Source of the DNA: Oscillospiraceae bacterium
GTDB taxonomy: Bacteria; Bacillota; Clostridia; Oscillospirales; Acutalibacteraceae
Assembly: GCA_009779995.1 (NCBI GenBank)
Contig: WRDW01000021.1
Span: forward strand, 1 to 34,361
DNA length: 34,361 nucleotides
Direction of reading: 5' to 3'
The translations under genes and the position numbers were made by a program. This document shows, one piece after another, positions 7,131-14,995 of this stretch (its first letter is position 1; each line of letters starts with the position of its first letter). Below the pieces are notes generated by a model. That model was not told where the DNA came from. It saw nothing but the letters and a program-made list of their open reading frames with translations, and did not search any database.

Positions 7131-7796
7131 ATCCGGTCGCTTTTTCTTCGTCCTCTCCTCCATCTGCGCCCTGCGCCATTTCTCCTGCAAGGCGTGGTTG
7201 CCGTTCAACAACACCTCGGGAACCTCCCTGCCCTCCCATATAGCTGGCCGGGTGTACTGCGGGTATTCCAGCAGGCCGCTGTAGTGGCTCTCGTTCGCGA
7301 AGGCCGCGTCGGCGGCGAGGACGCCCGGCAGCAGGCGGATAATGCAGTCGCAGAGCACGAGGGCGGGCAGCTCCCCGCCCGTGAGCACATAGTCCCCTAT
7401 GGAAATCTCCTCGTCCACCAGGGCCTCCAGCACGCGCTCGTCCACGCCCTCGTAGTGGCCGCACAGCAGCGCCAGGCTGGGCAGCTGTGCCAGCTCTTTC
7501 GCGCGCGCCTGAGTGAGGGTCTTGCCCTGGGGGCTGAGATAGACGAAACGCGGCCTCTCGCCCCACTCCGCGCACAGCGCCCGGAAGCAATCGGCGATGG
7601 GCTGGCACTGCATCACCATGCCGAAGCCCCCGCCGAAGGGCGCGTCGTCCACGCGGCGGTGCTTGTCCGTGGTGTAGTCCCGGATGTTGCGGGCATTGAC
7701 CCGCACAAGATTGCTCCTGCGCGCGCGGCCAACGATGCTTTCGTTCAGCACCGCCTCGCACATCTCGGGGAATAGGGTCAGGATTTCAATTCGCAT
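7122..7796 (-). CDS. trmD: tRNA (guanine-37-N1)-methyltransferase TrmD
   Basis: The 224-residue SPOUT enzyme methylates N1 of G37 in tRNAs using S-adenosylmethionine, preventing +1 frameshifting. Signature segments are visible: MRIEILTLFPEM at the start, DDAPFGGGFGMVM, the trefoil-knot motifs YLSPQGKTL, LLCGHYEGVDERV and SIGDYVLTGGE, and the C-terminal HYSGLLEYPQYTRP. TrmD is usually encoded with rpsP, rimM and rplS; here none of them is adjacent. The start overlaps the end of the GH89-like gene by 11 bp, so it appears translationally linked to an unrelated gene. Confidence 0.97.
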   Translation of the reverse strand: MRIEILTLFPEMCEAVLNESIVGRARRSNLVRVNARNIRDYTTDKHRRVDDAPFGGGFGMVMQCQPIADCFRALCAEWGERPRFVYLSPQGKTLTQARAKELAQLPSLALLCGHYEGVDERVLEALVDEEISIGDYVLTGGELPALVLCDCIIRLLPGVLAADAAFANESHYSGLLEYPQYTRPAIWEGREVPEVLLNGNHALQEKWRRAQMEERTKKKRPDLL

Positions 7797-9660
7797 ATTC
7801 CGCGTACTTCCTGCAAATCTCCAGCGCCGTATCGTACAGATCCCCGCCCTCCTCGTTGGTGGGCATGTAGTTGCGCATCCAGTCCAGCTCGGCCTCGGAC
7901 ATCTGCTCGTAGAACTTGTTGCCCGCGTAGGCCGAGCGGCCCAGGGGGTGGGTTTTGGTTTCCAGGGAGAAGCGGCGCTCGCCGAAGTGGGCGGCCAGGT
8001 GGGAGAAAAAGCCCCGCCAGCGCTTCATATGCAGGCTGCCCAGCAGGCCGGACCATTCCCGCCAGGCCTGGCCGTGCAGCTGGTAGCCTTGCTTTTTGTG
8101 CACGCCGCCCGCGCCGTAGAGGCTGTGCTGCAGCAGCAGGACGAGCTCGAAGTTGTTGCGCTCGGCGTCCATCTTCGCGCAGGAGCGCGCCCGTGCGAGG
8201 TGATAGTCCAGGCGGAAGGCCTCCTCGCAGCGCAGCAGCCGGTCGCAGTCCTCCAGCAGCCCCAGGAAATCATTTGCGCCGCGTTCGTATACCCTGGAAT
8301 CCCTCTGCGCAAAGCCCTCCATCGCGCGGGTAAAGCACTCTCTTGCCCTGGCGCTGAGGGCCTGGCGCAGGACGTCGCAGAGATCGTAGTGCCAGCCGGG
8401 CATATCGCTCTTCACCCGCAGGAGCAAATTCGCGCACTGGAACAGCGACAGGCTGTTGTAGTTCGCCTCGGCGGCGTCGCCGGTGCCGGTGGGCTCCAGG
8501 GACATCGCCGGGCGCATGGCGAACACCGAGCCCGGCGCGGGGCCCTCCTGGGCGTAGGCGGTGGAGCACAGCAGGCGCAGCGCAGCGATGGCTTCAGTTT
8601 GGTCAGAGCCATAGCGCCGCCGGGCGTAGCCGCGCAGCCAGGATTCCAGGTCGGCGGGCTTGTCCCTGGAAAGGGCCTCCATGTGGAGCGTGTACAGCAG
8701 GGGGTTGCTCTCGGGCTCGTCCACGCGGCAGGCCGCGGCCTGGGTGAGCGCCGCGGCAGCTTCGGCGTTGCCATGTAAAACAGTCCGCCCTTCAAAAGGC
8801 AGTGCGTATCCATCGAGCTCTTCGCCGGGGTCCCACCAACGCTCTATCTCCCCGAATAGCTGCGCCATTTGCGTCTCGTAGGCCTCTTTTAAACGCGCGT
8901 AGGCCGCGCAGGAGGGGTCGATCCTGTAGATGTGCTTGTAGCCGTTCCAGATGGGCTGGGGCACGAGCCGCGCGCCGTTTCGCAGCACGCCGAGCAGGCT
9001 GCCGCTGGCCGTGCCCGGGAAGGCGGGCAGCACGGGGGTGATCCCCCAGGCGCGCAGCCGCTCCGCGATGGCCCGCCCCATCTGTCCCCGGGATTTTAAA
9101 TACATGGGATCGACGGGCGGTAAGATCGAGTCGAATTTGCCTTGCAGCTGGCGCGGCCAGAAGGGCGGCGCGCTCATGCCGCCGAGGATGTAGTCCGTGC
9201 CTATGGCCTCGCCGCGCATGGACTGGAACCAGGCGTACTCCGAGCCGATGAGCAAAAGCGCCTCGTTCACGCCGTAGAGCCCCAGGATGTCGATCTCGTC
9301 CCGCCAGCGCTCCCAGTCCCACCAGCAGGGGGAGCCCGTGTAGGTCATCGGGCCGAAGCAGGCGCGCTTTTGCTCCGGCAGCGCGCCGCGCAGGGGCGTG
9401 AAGGGCAGGGGCAGCTTCTTTACCCGGAGAGTAAACGTGACGCGCGCCCCCGTGCCCGCATAGGCCAGGGACATCCCCGCGTACTCCTCCAAAAAGCGCC
9501 GCAGGCCCACCGCCCGCGCCGAGGGCGAGCCCCCCCGGACGATGATGTCCCCCCCGGCGGCGATGACCTCCCAGCCGGGGATTTCAATCTGTTCAAACAG
9601 GATTTGCGACGCCCATTTGGGGCAGTGGCGCTGCAAAAACTCCTGGGCGGGTTGGGTCAT
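7786..9660 (-). CDS. GH89-family (alpha-N-acetylglucosaminidase-like) protein, catalytic core shortened
   Basis: The protein (about 624 residues from the ATG at 9660, with TAGGTG upstream) aligns with NAGLU/GH89: GSPCWWDWERWRDEID near residues 110-124, ITPVLPAFPG, then LESWLRGYARRRYG and a helical C-terminal domain. It has no signal peptide, so it should be cytoplasmic. GH89 enzymes remove terminal alpha-N-acetylglucosamine with two catalytic Glu more than 100 residues apart. Here the stretch between AQLFGE and DEPESNPLLYTL (about residues 269-318) is only about 45 residues, and the region expected to hold the NEM-type acid/base Glu is absent; only the second Glu may remain, in DEPES. It may be a pseudoenzyme or a divergent hydrolase. 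I see no frameshift. Confidence 0.75.
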   Translation of the reverse strand: MTQPAQEFLQRHCPKWASQILFEQIEIPGWEVIAAGGDIIVRGGSPSARAVGLRRFLEEYAGMSLAYAGTGARVTFTLRVKKLPLPFTPLRGALPEQKRACFGPMTYTGSPCWWDWERWRDEIDILGLYGVNEALLLIGSEYAWFQSMRGEAIGTDYILGGMSAPPFWPRQLQGKFDSILPPVDPMYLKSRGQMGRAIAERLRAWGITPVLPAFPGTASGSLLGVLRNGARLVPQPIWNGYKHIYRIDPSCAAYARLKEAYETQMAQLFGEIERWWDPGEELDGYALPFEGRTVLHGNAEAAAALTQAAACRVDEPESNPLLYTLHMEALSRDKPADLESWLRGYARRRYGSDQTEAIAALRLLCSTAYAQEGPAPGSVFAMRPAMSLEPTGTGDAAEANYNSLSLFQCANLLLRVKSDMPGWHYDLCDVLRQALSARARECFTRAMEGFAQRDSRVYERGANDFLGLLEDCDRLLRCEEAFRLDYHLARARSCAKMDAERNNFELVLLLQHSLYGAGGVHKKQGYQLHGQAWREWSGLLGSLHMKRWRGFFSHLAAHFGERRFSLETKTHPLGRSAYAGNKFYEQMSEAELDWMRNYMPTNEEGGDLYDTALEICRKYAEYAN

Positions 9661-9722
9661 TGGTTCACACCTACCATCCATATGATCATTTTGCGCTTTC
9701 GATTTGTTTTCCTGCCACGCGA

Positions 9723-9747
9723 CCACCCCGCCGCAGGGGCGGGGTGG
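9723..9747. repeat. Perfect 10-bp palindrome between purF and the GH89-like gene
   Basis: CCACCCCGCC (9723-9732) and GGCGGGGTGG (9738-9747) form a 10-bp stem with a 5-nt loop, 16 nt beyond the purF stop. No T-run follows, so it is more likely one of the dispersed GC-rich repeats than a classic intrinsic terminator, although it could stabilise the purF mRNA 3' end. Confidence 0.6.
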
Positions 9748-9762
9748 TTGCGCGCCGCGCCC

Positions 9763-11202
9763 TCACCCCAGCTTCTCCTCAAAGCGGCTTTTCACGGGCT
9801 CCTTGGGAATCTGCACCGGGTATTCCCCCGTGAAGCAGGAGGTGCAGATGCCCTGCCCCGGCTTCACCAGGCGGCGCAGCTCCCCGAAGGGCAGGTAGCT
9901 CACGCTGTCCGCGCCTATGGCCGCCGCGATATCCTCGGGCGTGCCGTGCCGGTTGGCCAGCAGGCTCTCCCGGGACTTTACATCCGTGCCGTAGTAGCAG
10001 GGATGCCGGTAGGGCGGGGAGGCGCTCATCACGTGCACCTGCGTGGCCCCGGCGTCCCGCAGGAGCTTCACCAGGCGCACGAAGGTGGTGCCCCGCACGA
10101 TGGAGTCCTCCGCCACGATCACCCGCTTGCCCCGCAGCACGGCGGCCACCGGGTTGAGCTTGATGCGCACGCTGTCGGCCCGGTCGCTCTGCACGGGCTG
10201 TATGAAAGTGCGGCCTATATATTTGTTCTTGATCAGCCCGATGGCGTAGGGGATGCCGCTCTGCCGGGCGTAGCCTATGGCCGCGTCCAGGCCGCTGTCC
10301 GGCACGCCGATGACGACGTCCGCGTTCACGGGGTACTCCATGGCGAGAATCTGCCCGGCCGTTGTGCGGGAGAGGTGCACCGGATGCCCGTCGATCACGC
10401 TGTCGGGCCTTGCGAAATAGATATACTCAAAGACGCACAGGCGCTTTTCTTTTTTCGCGTCGCAGTGGCGCGTATCGCAGCGCAGGCCGTCTTTGTCGAT
10501 AATCACAATTTCCCCCGGCGCAATGTCGCGCAAAAACCTCGCGTCCACGGCGTCCAGGGCGCAGCTCTCGGAGGCTATGACGAAGCTGTTGCCAATGCCG
10601 TCAGCGGCGTTTATCGTGCCTATGCACAGCGGCCGGAAGCCCAGGGGGTCCCTGCAGGCCACGAGCTTCTGCGAGCTCATCATCGCCATTGAGTACGCGC
10701 CCTCCAGCTGTGCCATGGCGCGGGCGGCGGCCTCCTCTATGCTGCCGCATTTTAAACGCTCCCGCGTGACGGTGTAGGCGATCACCTCGGTATCGCTGGT
10801 GGTGTGGAAGATGCAGCCCTCCATCTCGTAACGCCTGCGCAGCTCGCCCGCGTTGGTGATGTTGCCGTTGTGGGCCACCACCAGCGAGCCGTTAGAGTGG
10901 TTGACGTGCACGGGCTGGGCGTTGCGGCTGCGGTTGCTCTCCGCCGTGCCGTAGCGCACGTGACCCACGGCCATATTGCCGCCGCCGAGCCCCGCCAGCA
11001 CGTCCCGGGTGAACACGTCGCCCACCAGCCCCCGGGATTTATACCCCGTGGGCACGCCTCTATCGCTGACATAGATGCCGCAGCTCTCCTGCCCCCGGTG
11101 CTGCAGCGCGAACAGCCCATAATGCGCCGCCGCCGCGACGTCCAGGCCCGCGTCGCTGCTGTAAATCCCGAACACGCCGCATTCCTCGTGGAGTGAAGAC
11201 AT
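9763..11202 (-). CDS. purF: Amidophosphoribosyltransferase
   Basis: PurF performs the first committed step of purine synthesis, making phosphoribosylamine from PRPP and glutamine. The 479-residue protein starts MSSLHEECGVFG: the Cys is the glutaminase nucleophile exposed after removal of a short propeptide. Further motifs are HRGQES, GHVRYGT, AHNGNITN and the PRPP loop VIVAEDSIVRGTT. Four Cys (EKRLCVFE, RHPCYYG, GICTSCF) match the 4Fe-4S ligands of the Bacillus-type enzyme, which is oxygen-labile. The ATG at 11202 is chosen because GGGGGT lies 5 nt upstream, and it gives the expected propeptide length. It follows purE on the same strand; the 89-nt gap holds an AATGCTGAA repeat. Confidence 0.97.
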   Translation of the reverse strand: MSSLHEECGVFGIYSSDAGLDVAAAAHYGLFALQHRGQESCGIYVSDRGVPTGYKSRGLVGDVFTRDVLAGLGGGNMAVGHVRYGTAESNRSRNAQPVHVNHSNGSLVVAHNGNITNAGELRRRYEMEGCIFHTTSDTEVIAYTVTRERLKCGSIEEAAARAMAQLEGAYSMAMMSSQKLVACRDPLGFRPLCIGTINAADGIGNSFVIASESCALDAVDARFLRDIAPGEIVIIDKDGLRCDTRHCDAKKEKRLCVFEYIYFARPDSVIDGHPVHLSRTTAGQILAMEYPVNADVVIGVPDSGLDAAIGYARQSGIPYAIGLIKNKYIGRTFIQPVQSDRADSVRIKLNPVAAVLRGKRVIVAEDSIVRGTTFVRLVKLLRDAGATQVHVMSASPPYRHPCYYGTDVKSRESLLANRHGTPEDIAAAIGADSVSYLPFGELRRLVKPGQGICTSCFTGEYPVQIPKEPVKSRFEEKLG

Positions 11203-11212
11203 AGCTACCCCC

Positions 11213-11313
11213 AATTATGAATTATGAATGCTGAATGCTGAATGCTGAATTGCCTTATCGCGCAACTGTTTTGCTTCAAATAATTCAGCATTCATAATTC
11301 AGCATTCAGCATT
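11213..11313. repeat. Inverted array of AATGCTGAA/AATTATGAA units
   Basis: Short units AATTATGAATTATGAATGCTGAATGCTGAATGCTGAATT (described by parts: 11213-11251) recur as the reverse complement at 11282-11313, separated by about 30 nt, so the region can fold into a long stem. The right arm overlaps the 3' end of purE and encodes its last residues. A related AT-rich sequence appears at about 2144-2170. The units look like a mobile or slippage-prone intergenic repeat. Confidence 0.75.
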
Positions 11314-11792
11314 GATTGCAATTCCCCGTCCTTCTCCAGCACGCCCCGCGCCATCTTCTCGCGCATGGCGGCCAGCTTCGCGGCCAATTCATCGTCCTCC
11401 ACGGCGAGAATCTGCGCGGCGAGCATCGCGGCGTTGTAGGCCCCGTCCACGGCCACCGTGGCCACGGGAATGCCCGGCGGCATCTGCGCGGTGGAGAGCA
11501 GGGCGTCCAGGCCGTCCAGGCCGGCGTTCACGGGGATGCCGATCACCGGCAGGGTGGTCTGCGCCGCCACGGCCCCGGCCAGGTGCGCCGCCATCCCCGC
11601 CGCGCAGATGACCGCCCCGAAGCCCCTCCCCCGCGCTTCACCGGCGAATTTCGCCGCCTGGGCGGGTGTGCGGTGCGCGGAATACACGTGCGCCTCGAAG
11701 GGGATTTCCAGGGCCTTCAGCAGGTCGAAAGCCGGTTTGATTTTATCGAAGTCGTTGATGCTGCCCATGAGCAGGCCGATTTTTTTTGGCAT
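11292..11792 (-). CDS. purE: N5-carboxyaminoimidazole ribonucleotide mutase
   Basis: PurE converts N5-CAIR to CAIR in purine synthesis. The 166-residue protein shows the class I signatures: MGSINDFD at the start, the active-site SAHRTP loop, and AAGMAAHLAGAVA with TTLPVIGIPV. AGGAGG lies 7 nt upstream of the ATG at 11792. It is followed by purF. No purK is seen, so its partner in making N5-CAIR must lie elsewhere. The last five residues (LNAEL) and the stop come from the AATGCTGAA repeat, so the native C-terminus appears to have been replaced. Confidence 0.95.
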   Translation of the reverse strand: MPKKIGLLMGSINDFDKIKPAFDLLKALEIPFEAHVYSAHRTPAQAAKFAGEARGRGFGAVICAAGMAAHLAGAVAAQTTLPVIGIPVNAGLDGLDALLSTAQMPPGIPVATVAVDGAYNAAMLAAQILAVEDDELAAKLAAMREKMARGVLEKDGELQSMLNAEL

Positions 11793-11822
11793 GGCTTGTC
11801 CTCCTGTAAGTTGTTTTTGGGA

Positions 11823-11850
11823 CGGGTGGCATGAATGCCACCCCTACAGG
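11823..11850 (-). repeat. TGTAGGGG-family hairpin at the GyrI-like gene end
   Basis: On the minus strand the element reads CCTGTAGGGGTGGCATTC followed by ATGCCACCCG, forming a GGGTGGCAT/ATGCCACCC stem. Its TAG (11846-11844) is the stop codon of the GyrI-like gene. It lies 30 nt before the purE start, between two genes of the same strand. Confidence 0.75.
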
Positions 11851-12413
11851 TTTTCTTTTTCAACAAAATGGCAGATGTCCAGTATTCTCTTGCCCCTCTT
11901 ATCCGGCTGGGTATACCTCGGGCAGACATATCTTTCGAAGAACCAGCAGGCGCCCTCGCCGTCCGGGACAAGCTTCATGCCGCTCTTTTCGCAGCTTTCG
12001 GCGGCCAGGTGCTCCTTGCCGAAGAGATAGCGGTCCTTCCCGCAGAGCCAGCCCACGCCCAGATCCGAGGCAGGGAAGTCAACATAGCCGAAGCCCTCGG
12101 GCACTTCGGCGTTCTCGGCGAAGAATATGCCTATCCAATACTGGAACGGCTCGGTCATCCTGTGGCCTTCGCCCTTCCAGCGCATCAGGCCGATGTAGGC
12201 CCCCGCGTCCTCGAAATCTGCCGGGGGGCAGCTCTGCTCCAGCTGTTCAAACCAGCCGTTTTTGTGCCACTGGCCCCACTGCCCGCCGAAGCCGCCGTTC
12301 ACCCTGTCCCCGTCGCCGTATTTCTTGCCGATGAAGCGCGTGGCGGGCACGCTCTGCCGGTAGGTTTTGACTACTTTTGGCTTGCGCTTGGCTTTCAGGA
12401 TGTTTTTTGCCAT
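11844..12413 (-). CDS. GyrI-like / effector-binding-domain protein
   Basis: The 189-residue protein opens with a basic stretch, then PATRFIGKKYGD, and later has YWIGIFFAENAEVPEGFGYVDFPASDLGVGW. This matches the layout of GyrI-like small-molecule-binding domains (also found in AraC- and MerR-family regulators and as stand-alone SbmC/Rob-like proteins), which bind hydrophobic or cationic compounds. No DNA-binding domain is attached. GAGGAGG lies 6 nt upstream of the ATG. It starts 10 nt after the CGSCGYC gene, suggesting joint function. The TAG stop is the TAG of a REP element (11823-11850). The ligand is unknown. Confidence 0.7.
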   Translation of the reverse strand: MAKNILKAKRKPKVVKTYRQSVPATRFIGKKYGDGDRVNGGFGGQWGQWHKNGWFEQLEQSCPPADFEDAGAYIGLMRWKGEGHRMTEPFQYWIGIFFAENAEVPEGFGYVDFPASDLGVGWLCGKDRYLFGKEHLAAESCEKSGMKLVPDGEGACWFFERYVCPRYTQPDKRGKRILDICHFVEKENL

Positions 12414-12423
12414 GGGGTCCTCC

Positions 12424-12936
12424 TCACAGTGTATTCCCCTCCGTGGAGGGGCGCGGGGCGGTGATGTCGTTTTTCCTGATGTCCACGATTTTTTTCATGA
12501 ACGCCAGCGTCTTCTCGTCCGGGTTTGTAAAGCACATGGGCGCGAGGCAGACCTTTTCAAATTCCTTCCCGAAGATCGGCCTGCGCGTTCCCCCGGCGCA
12601 GTAGCCGCAGCTCCCGCAGACGTCCACGTTCGCCCAGGCGATTTCCTTCAAGTGCCCCTCCAGGGGGAAGTCCGCATAGGAGGCGCTGTCGTTGGCCCAG
12701 AGCATCCAGCGGTCGGGCGCTTCGCCCGGATATTCCGCGCCAATCAGGATAAAGCACACGAACTCGTTTTTATGCTTCACCAGGAAATAGAGCTTGTCCG
12801 CCCAATAGCCCTTGCCCCGGACGAACGACATGCCCTGCGCTTTGAGATAAGCGACAAAGTCCAGCGCGTTTTGCAGGTTCCCGCCGCGCAGATTGCTCTT
12901 GATTGCGCGCTTGATGCCAGTATCCCAAATGGCCAT
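12424..12936 (-). CDS. Conserved protein with CGSCGYC motif
   Basis: The 170-residue protein contains VDVCGSCGYCAGGTRR near the middle and VCLAPMCF near the C-terminus, five cysteines that could bind zinc or another metal; upstream lies an alpha/beta segment with several aromatic residues. I recall similar conserved Clostridial proteins with a C-x2-C-x2-C-AGGT motif but no assigned function. The ATG at 12936 is preferred because GGAG lies 6 nt upstream; ATGs at 12948 and 12969 lack good sites. The gene directly precedes the GyrI-like gene, so metal- or thiol-dependent handling of a small molecule is possible but speculative. Confidence 0.6.
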   Translation of the reverse strand: MAIWDTGIKRAIKSNLRGGNLQNALDFVAYLKAQGMSFVRGKGYWADKLYFLVKHKNEFVCFILIGAEYPGEAPDRWMLWANDSASYADFPLEGHLKEIAWANVDVCGSCGYCAGGTRRPIFGKEFEKVCLAPMCFTNPDEKTLAFMKKIVDIRKNDITAPRPSTEGNTL

Positions 12937-13006
12937 GAAAATCTCCATAGCTTTCTTATTTACTATCATACCACAGTGTGTGTTTGTTTACAAGAAAAAC
13001 TTCTCC

Positions 13007-13741
13007 CTACCCCACCAACCCATATTTCTCCGCAAACCCATAGGCCCCTATGCCCGCCGCAACGGATAAATTCAGGGAATCCACCAGCGCGGACTGCGGG
13101 ATGCGCACCGCCCTGCCGGTGGCGGCGTATGCCGGCGGGAGCCCGCGGGCCTCGCTGCCGAAGATGAGCGCGAACAGAGGGCTGTTCTCACTTTCCAATA
13201 CGCGCGGCAGGGCCTCGCCATCGAGCATGAAGGGGCAGCAGGCGTGATCGGGGAAGGCAGCGCGCCAGGCATCAAAGCTATCGAACAAAGCGCAGTTAAT
13301 GCGAAAAATGGAGCCCATAGAGGCCCGCACGGTCCTGGGGTGGAACAGGTCGGCTGAAGAAAAAACAACAGCCAGGTCGGTGATGTTCAGCCCGGCAATG
13401 GTACGAATAATCGTTCCCAGGTTGCCCATGTCCATGGGGCTTACCAGCACCACCTGCGGCCTGTTCGGATCGAGCCTGTCCTCATATTTTTCGAATACAG
13501 CGATGACGTATTCGTTCTCCTTCTCGCGCACCCTGCGGAAGGCCTCCTCGCTCACCAACACGGGGACGCCCAGGCGGGCGCACTCGTCCGCCAGGCTGTC
13601 TTTTTCATCGAAGGAGGGCCGGATGTACACCTTGCGCGCGAGCCGGGGCCGGGCGCGCAGCAGCTCAATGGCGGCGAAGGCCCCCGGCGCGTAGGAGGTC
13701 TCGCGGTCCTTTTTATAGGGGAGGATGACGTCGGGGGGCAT
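13007..13741 (-). CDS. TrmH-family (SpoU) RNA 2'-O-methyltransferase
   Basis: The 244-residue protein has the three SPOUT motifs: NLGTIIRTIAG (motif 1 with its Asn and Arg), LIFGSEARGLP (motif 2) and VRIPQSALVDSLNLSVAAGI (motif 3). These form the trefoil knot that binds S-adenosylmethionine for ribose 2'-O-methylation of tRNA or rRNA. The N-terminal part (about residues 1-90) differs from the usual L30e-like RNA-binding domain, so the target nucleotide cannot be named. The ATG at 13741 has AGAGAAG upstream, a modest ribosome binding site. Confidence 0.9.
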   Translation of the reverse strand: MPPDVILPYKKDRETSYAPGAFAAIELLRARPRLARKVYIRPSFDEKDSLADECARLGVPVLVSEEAFRRVREKENEYVIAVFEKYEDRLDPNRPQVVLVSPMDMGNLGTIIRTIAGLNITDLAVVFSSADLFHPRTVRASMGSIFRINCALFDSFDAWRAAFPDHACCPFMLDGEALPRVLESENSPLFALIFGSEARGLPPAYAATGRAVRIPQSALVDSLNLSVAAGIGAYGFAEKYGLVG

Positions 13742-14107
13742 ACACTTCTCTTTCTAAAACCAGGGCATCCTCTGAAACAGGAGAGGCAAAAGGACTTTTT
13801 TTGTCCGCTGAAGCGCTGGGCCGGCTCGCGTTCCGAAAGCATTCTATCATAAGACGGGGCCAAATGCAAGTGTTTTGAAAAATTCCATTGTACGAATTCC
13901 TGAATGTAAGCTATGAAAAATCTGCACCTCACCTCCCCTTTTCTTTTTCTTTTATAGTTTTTTCCCTCTGTCTCTCTCTCCCTCCTGGCAGGTTTTGTCG
14001 TTGGGGGTTTGGCGCGCAAAAGCCTTGAAAGGCCCAAAGGGCAATTATGGCCACGCACCTCTCCCCTCCGCCGGGAATATACTGTCCTGACAGGGGGTGT
14101 ATTACTT
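13742..14107. other. Intergenic region between divergent RNA methyltransferase and dpaA genes
   Basis: About 366 bp without a supportable gene. It holds a long pyrimidine-rich tract on the plus strand (about 13931-13990), several small stems (GCCTTGAAAGGC and GCCCAAAGGGC near 14022-14042), and a GGACAAAAAAAGTCC palindrome near 13795. The region must contain the promoters of both flanking genes; I found no convincing sigma-A or sporulation sigma match. The frame of dpaA is open back to 14009, but no ribosome binding site supports an earlier start. Confidence 0.5.
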
Positions 14108-14995
14108 ATGGATGTGACACAATTCACAGCCGCCGTGGTGGGCGGCGATGCGCGGCTGGCCTACGCCGTGCAGGTGTTTTTGCGGGCGGGCTGGCGGGTG
14201 AAGCAATACCAGGTACATGTTTTGCCCGGCGTGGAGACCGGCGAAGAGGCCGAGTCCATCAAAGAGGCCCTGGAGGGGGCCGCGCTGGTGCTGGGGCCCG
14301 CGCCCTTCCGCGCGCCGGATAAAGAGCTCGCACAGGCGCTGGCCGAACATATCGCGCAGGGGCAGGTGCTCATCGCGGGTGCGCTGCCGAATGTACTCAG
14401 GGAGCGCTGCGCCGCCCTGGGCGTGCGCGCCCACGACCTCCTTGAGCGGGAGGACTACAGCGTGCTGGGGGCCATCGCCACGGCGGAAGGGGCCATCGCC
14501 GAGGCCGTCATGCGTAGCGGCGGCACGATCCACCTGAGCGACTGCCTGGTCCTGGGCTATGGCCGCTGCGCCAGGCCCTTGGCGAAGAAGCTCATGGGCC
14601 TGGGGGCGCGGGCCGTTGTGGCTGCGCGCCGCTGGGAGGCCGCCTGCGCCGCCATCGCCGACGGCTGCGAGGTGCTGGACTTTTCCATGCTGCCCCGGCA
14701 TCTCTTTCGCTTCGCCTATATTTTCAATACGATCCCGGCCATGGTACTGGGGGAGGCGCTGCTCCAACGCGCCGCGCCGGAGAGCACCATCATCGACATC
14801 GCGGCGGCCCCCGGCGGCGTGGATTTTGCCGCTGCGCAGGAATTGGGCCTGAACGCGGCGCTGTGCCCGGGCCTGCCGGGGAAATATTCCCCGCGCGCCG
14901 CGGGCGAGAGCGTGGCACAGACCGCGCGCATCATTTTGGAAGAACAGGGGGGAGAGGCATGGGGCTGGAACGCATCCGCGCCGGCATCGGCCTGA
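14108..14995 (+). CDS. dpaA: Dipicolinate synthase subunit A
   Basis: The 295-residue protein matches DpaA (SpoVFA), which together with DpaB makes dipicolinic acid from the lysine-pathway intermediate dihydrodipicolinate in the mother cell; the product fills the spore core. Visible features are the N-terminal AAVVGGDARL, the nucleotide-binding turn LVLGYGRCARPLA (about residues 155-167), NTIPAMV, and GGVDFAAAQELG...CPGLPGKYSP near the end. GGGGGTG lies 9 nt upstream of the ATG at 14108. Its last 37 bp overlap dpaB. It should be transcribed late in the mother cell, but no promoter was recognised. Confidence 0.95.
   Translation: MDVTQFTAAVVGGDARLAYAVQVFLRAGWRVKQYQVHVLPGVETGEEAESIKEALEGAALVLGPAPFRAPDKELAQALAEHIAQGQVLIAGALPNVLRERCAALGVRAHDLLEREDYSVLGAIATAEGAIAEAVMRSGGTIHLSDCLVLGYGRCARPLAKKLMGLGARAVVAARRWEAACAAIADGCEVLDFSMLPRHLFRFAYIFNTIPAMVLGEALLQRAAPESTIIDIAAAPGGVDFAAAQELGLNAALCPGLPGKYSPRAAGESVAQTARIILEEQGGEAWGWNASAPASA

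Noticed and set aside
9661-9726. Longer start of the GH89-like gene
   Set aside because: The added 22 residues are polar and without a ribosome binding site; TAGGTG favours the ATG at 9660.
13742-14107. Sporulation sigma-factor promoter for dpaA
   Set aside because: ATATACTG near 14082 resembles a -10 only loosely and lacks a matching -35 at the right distance.
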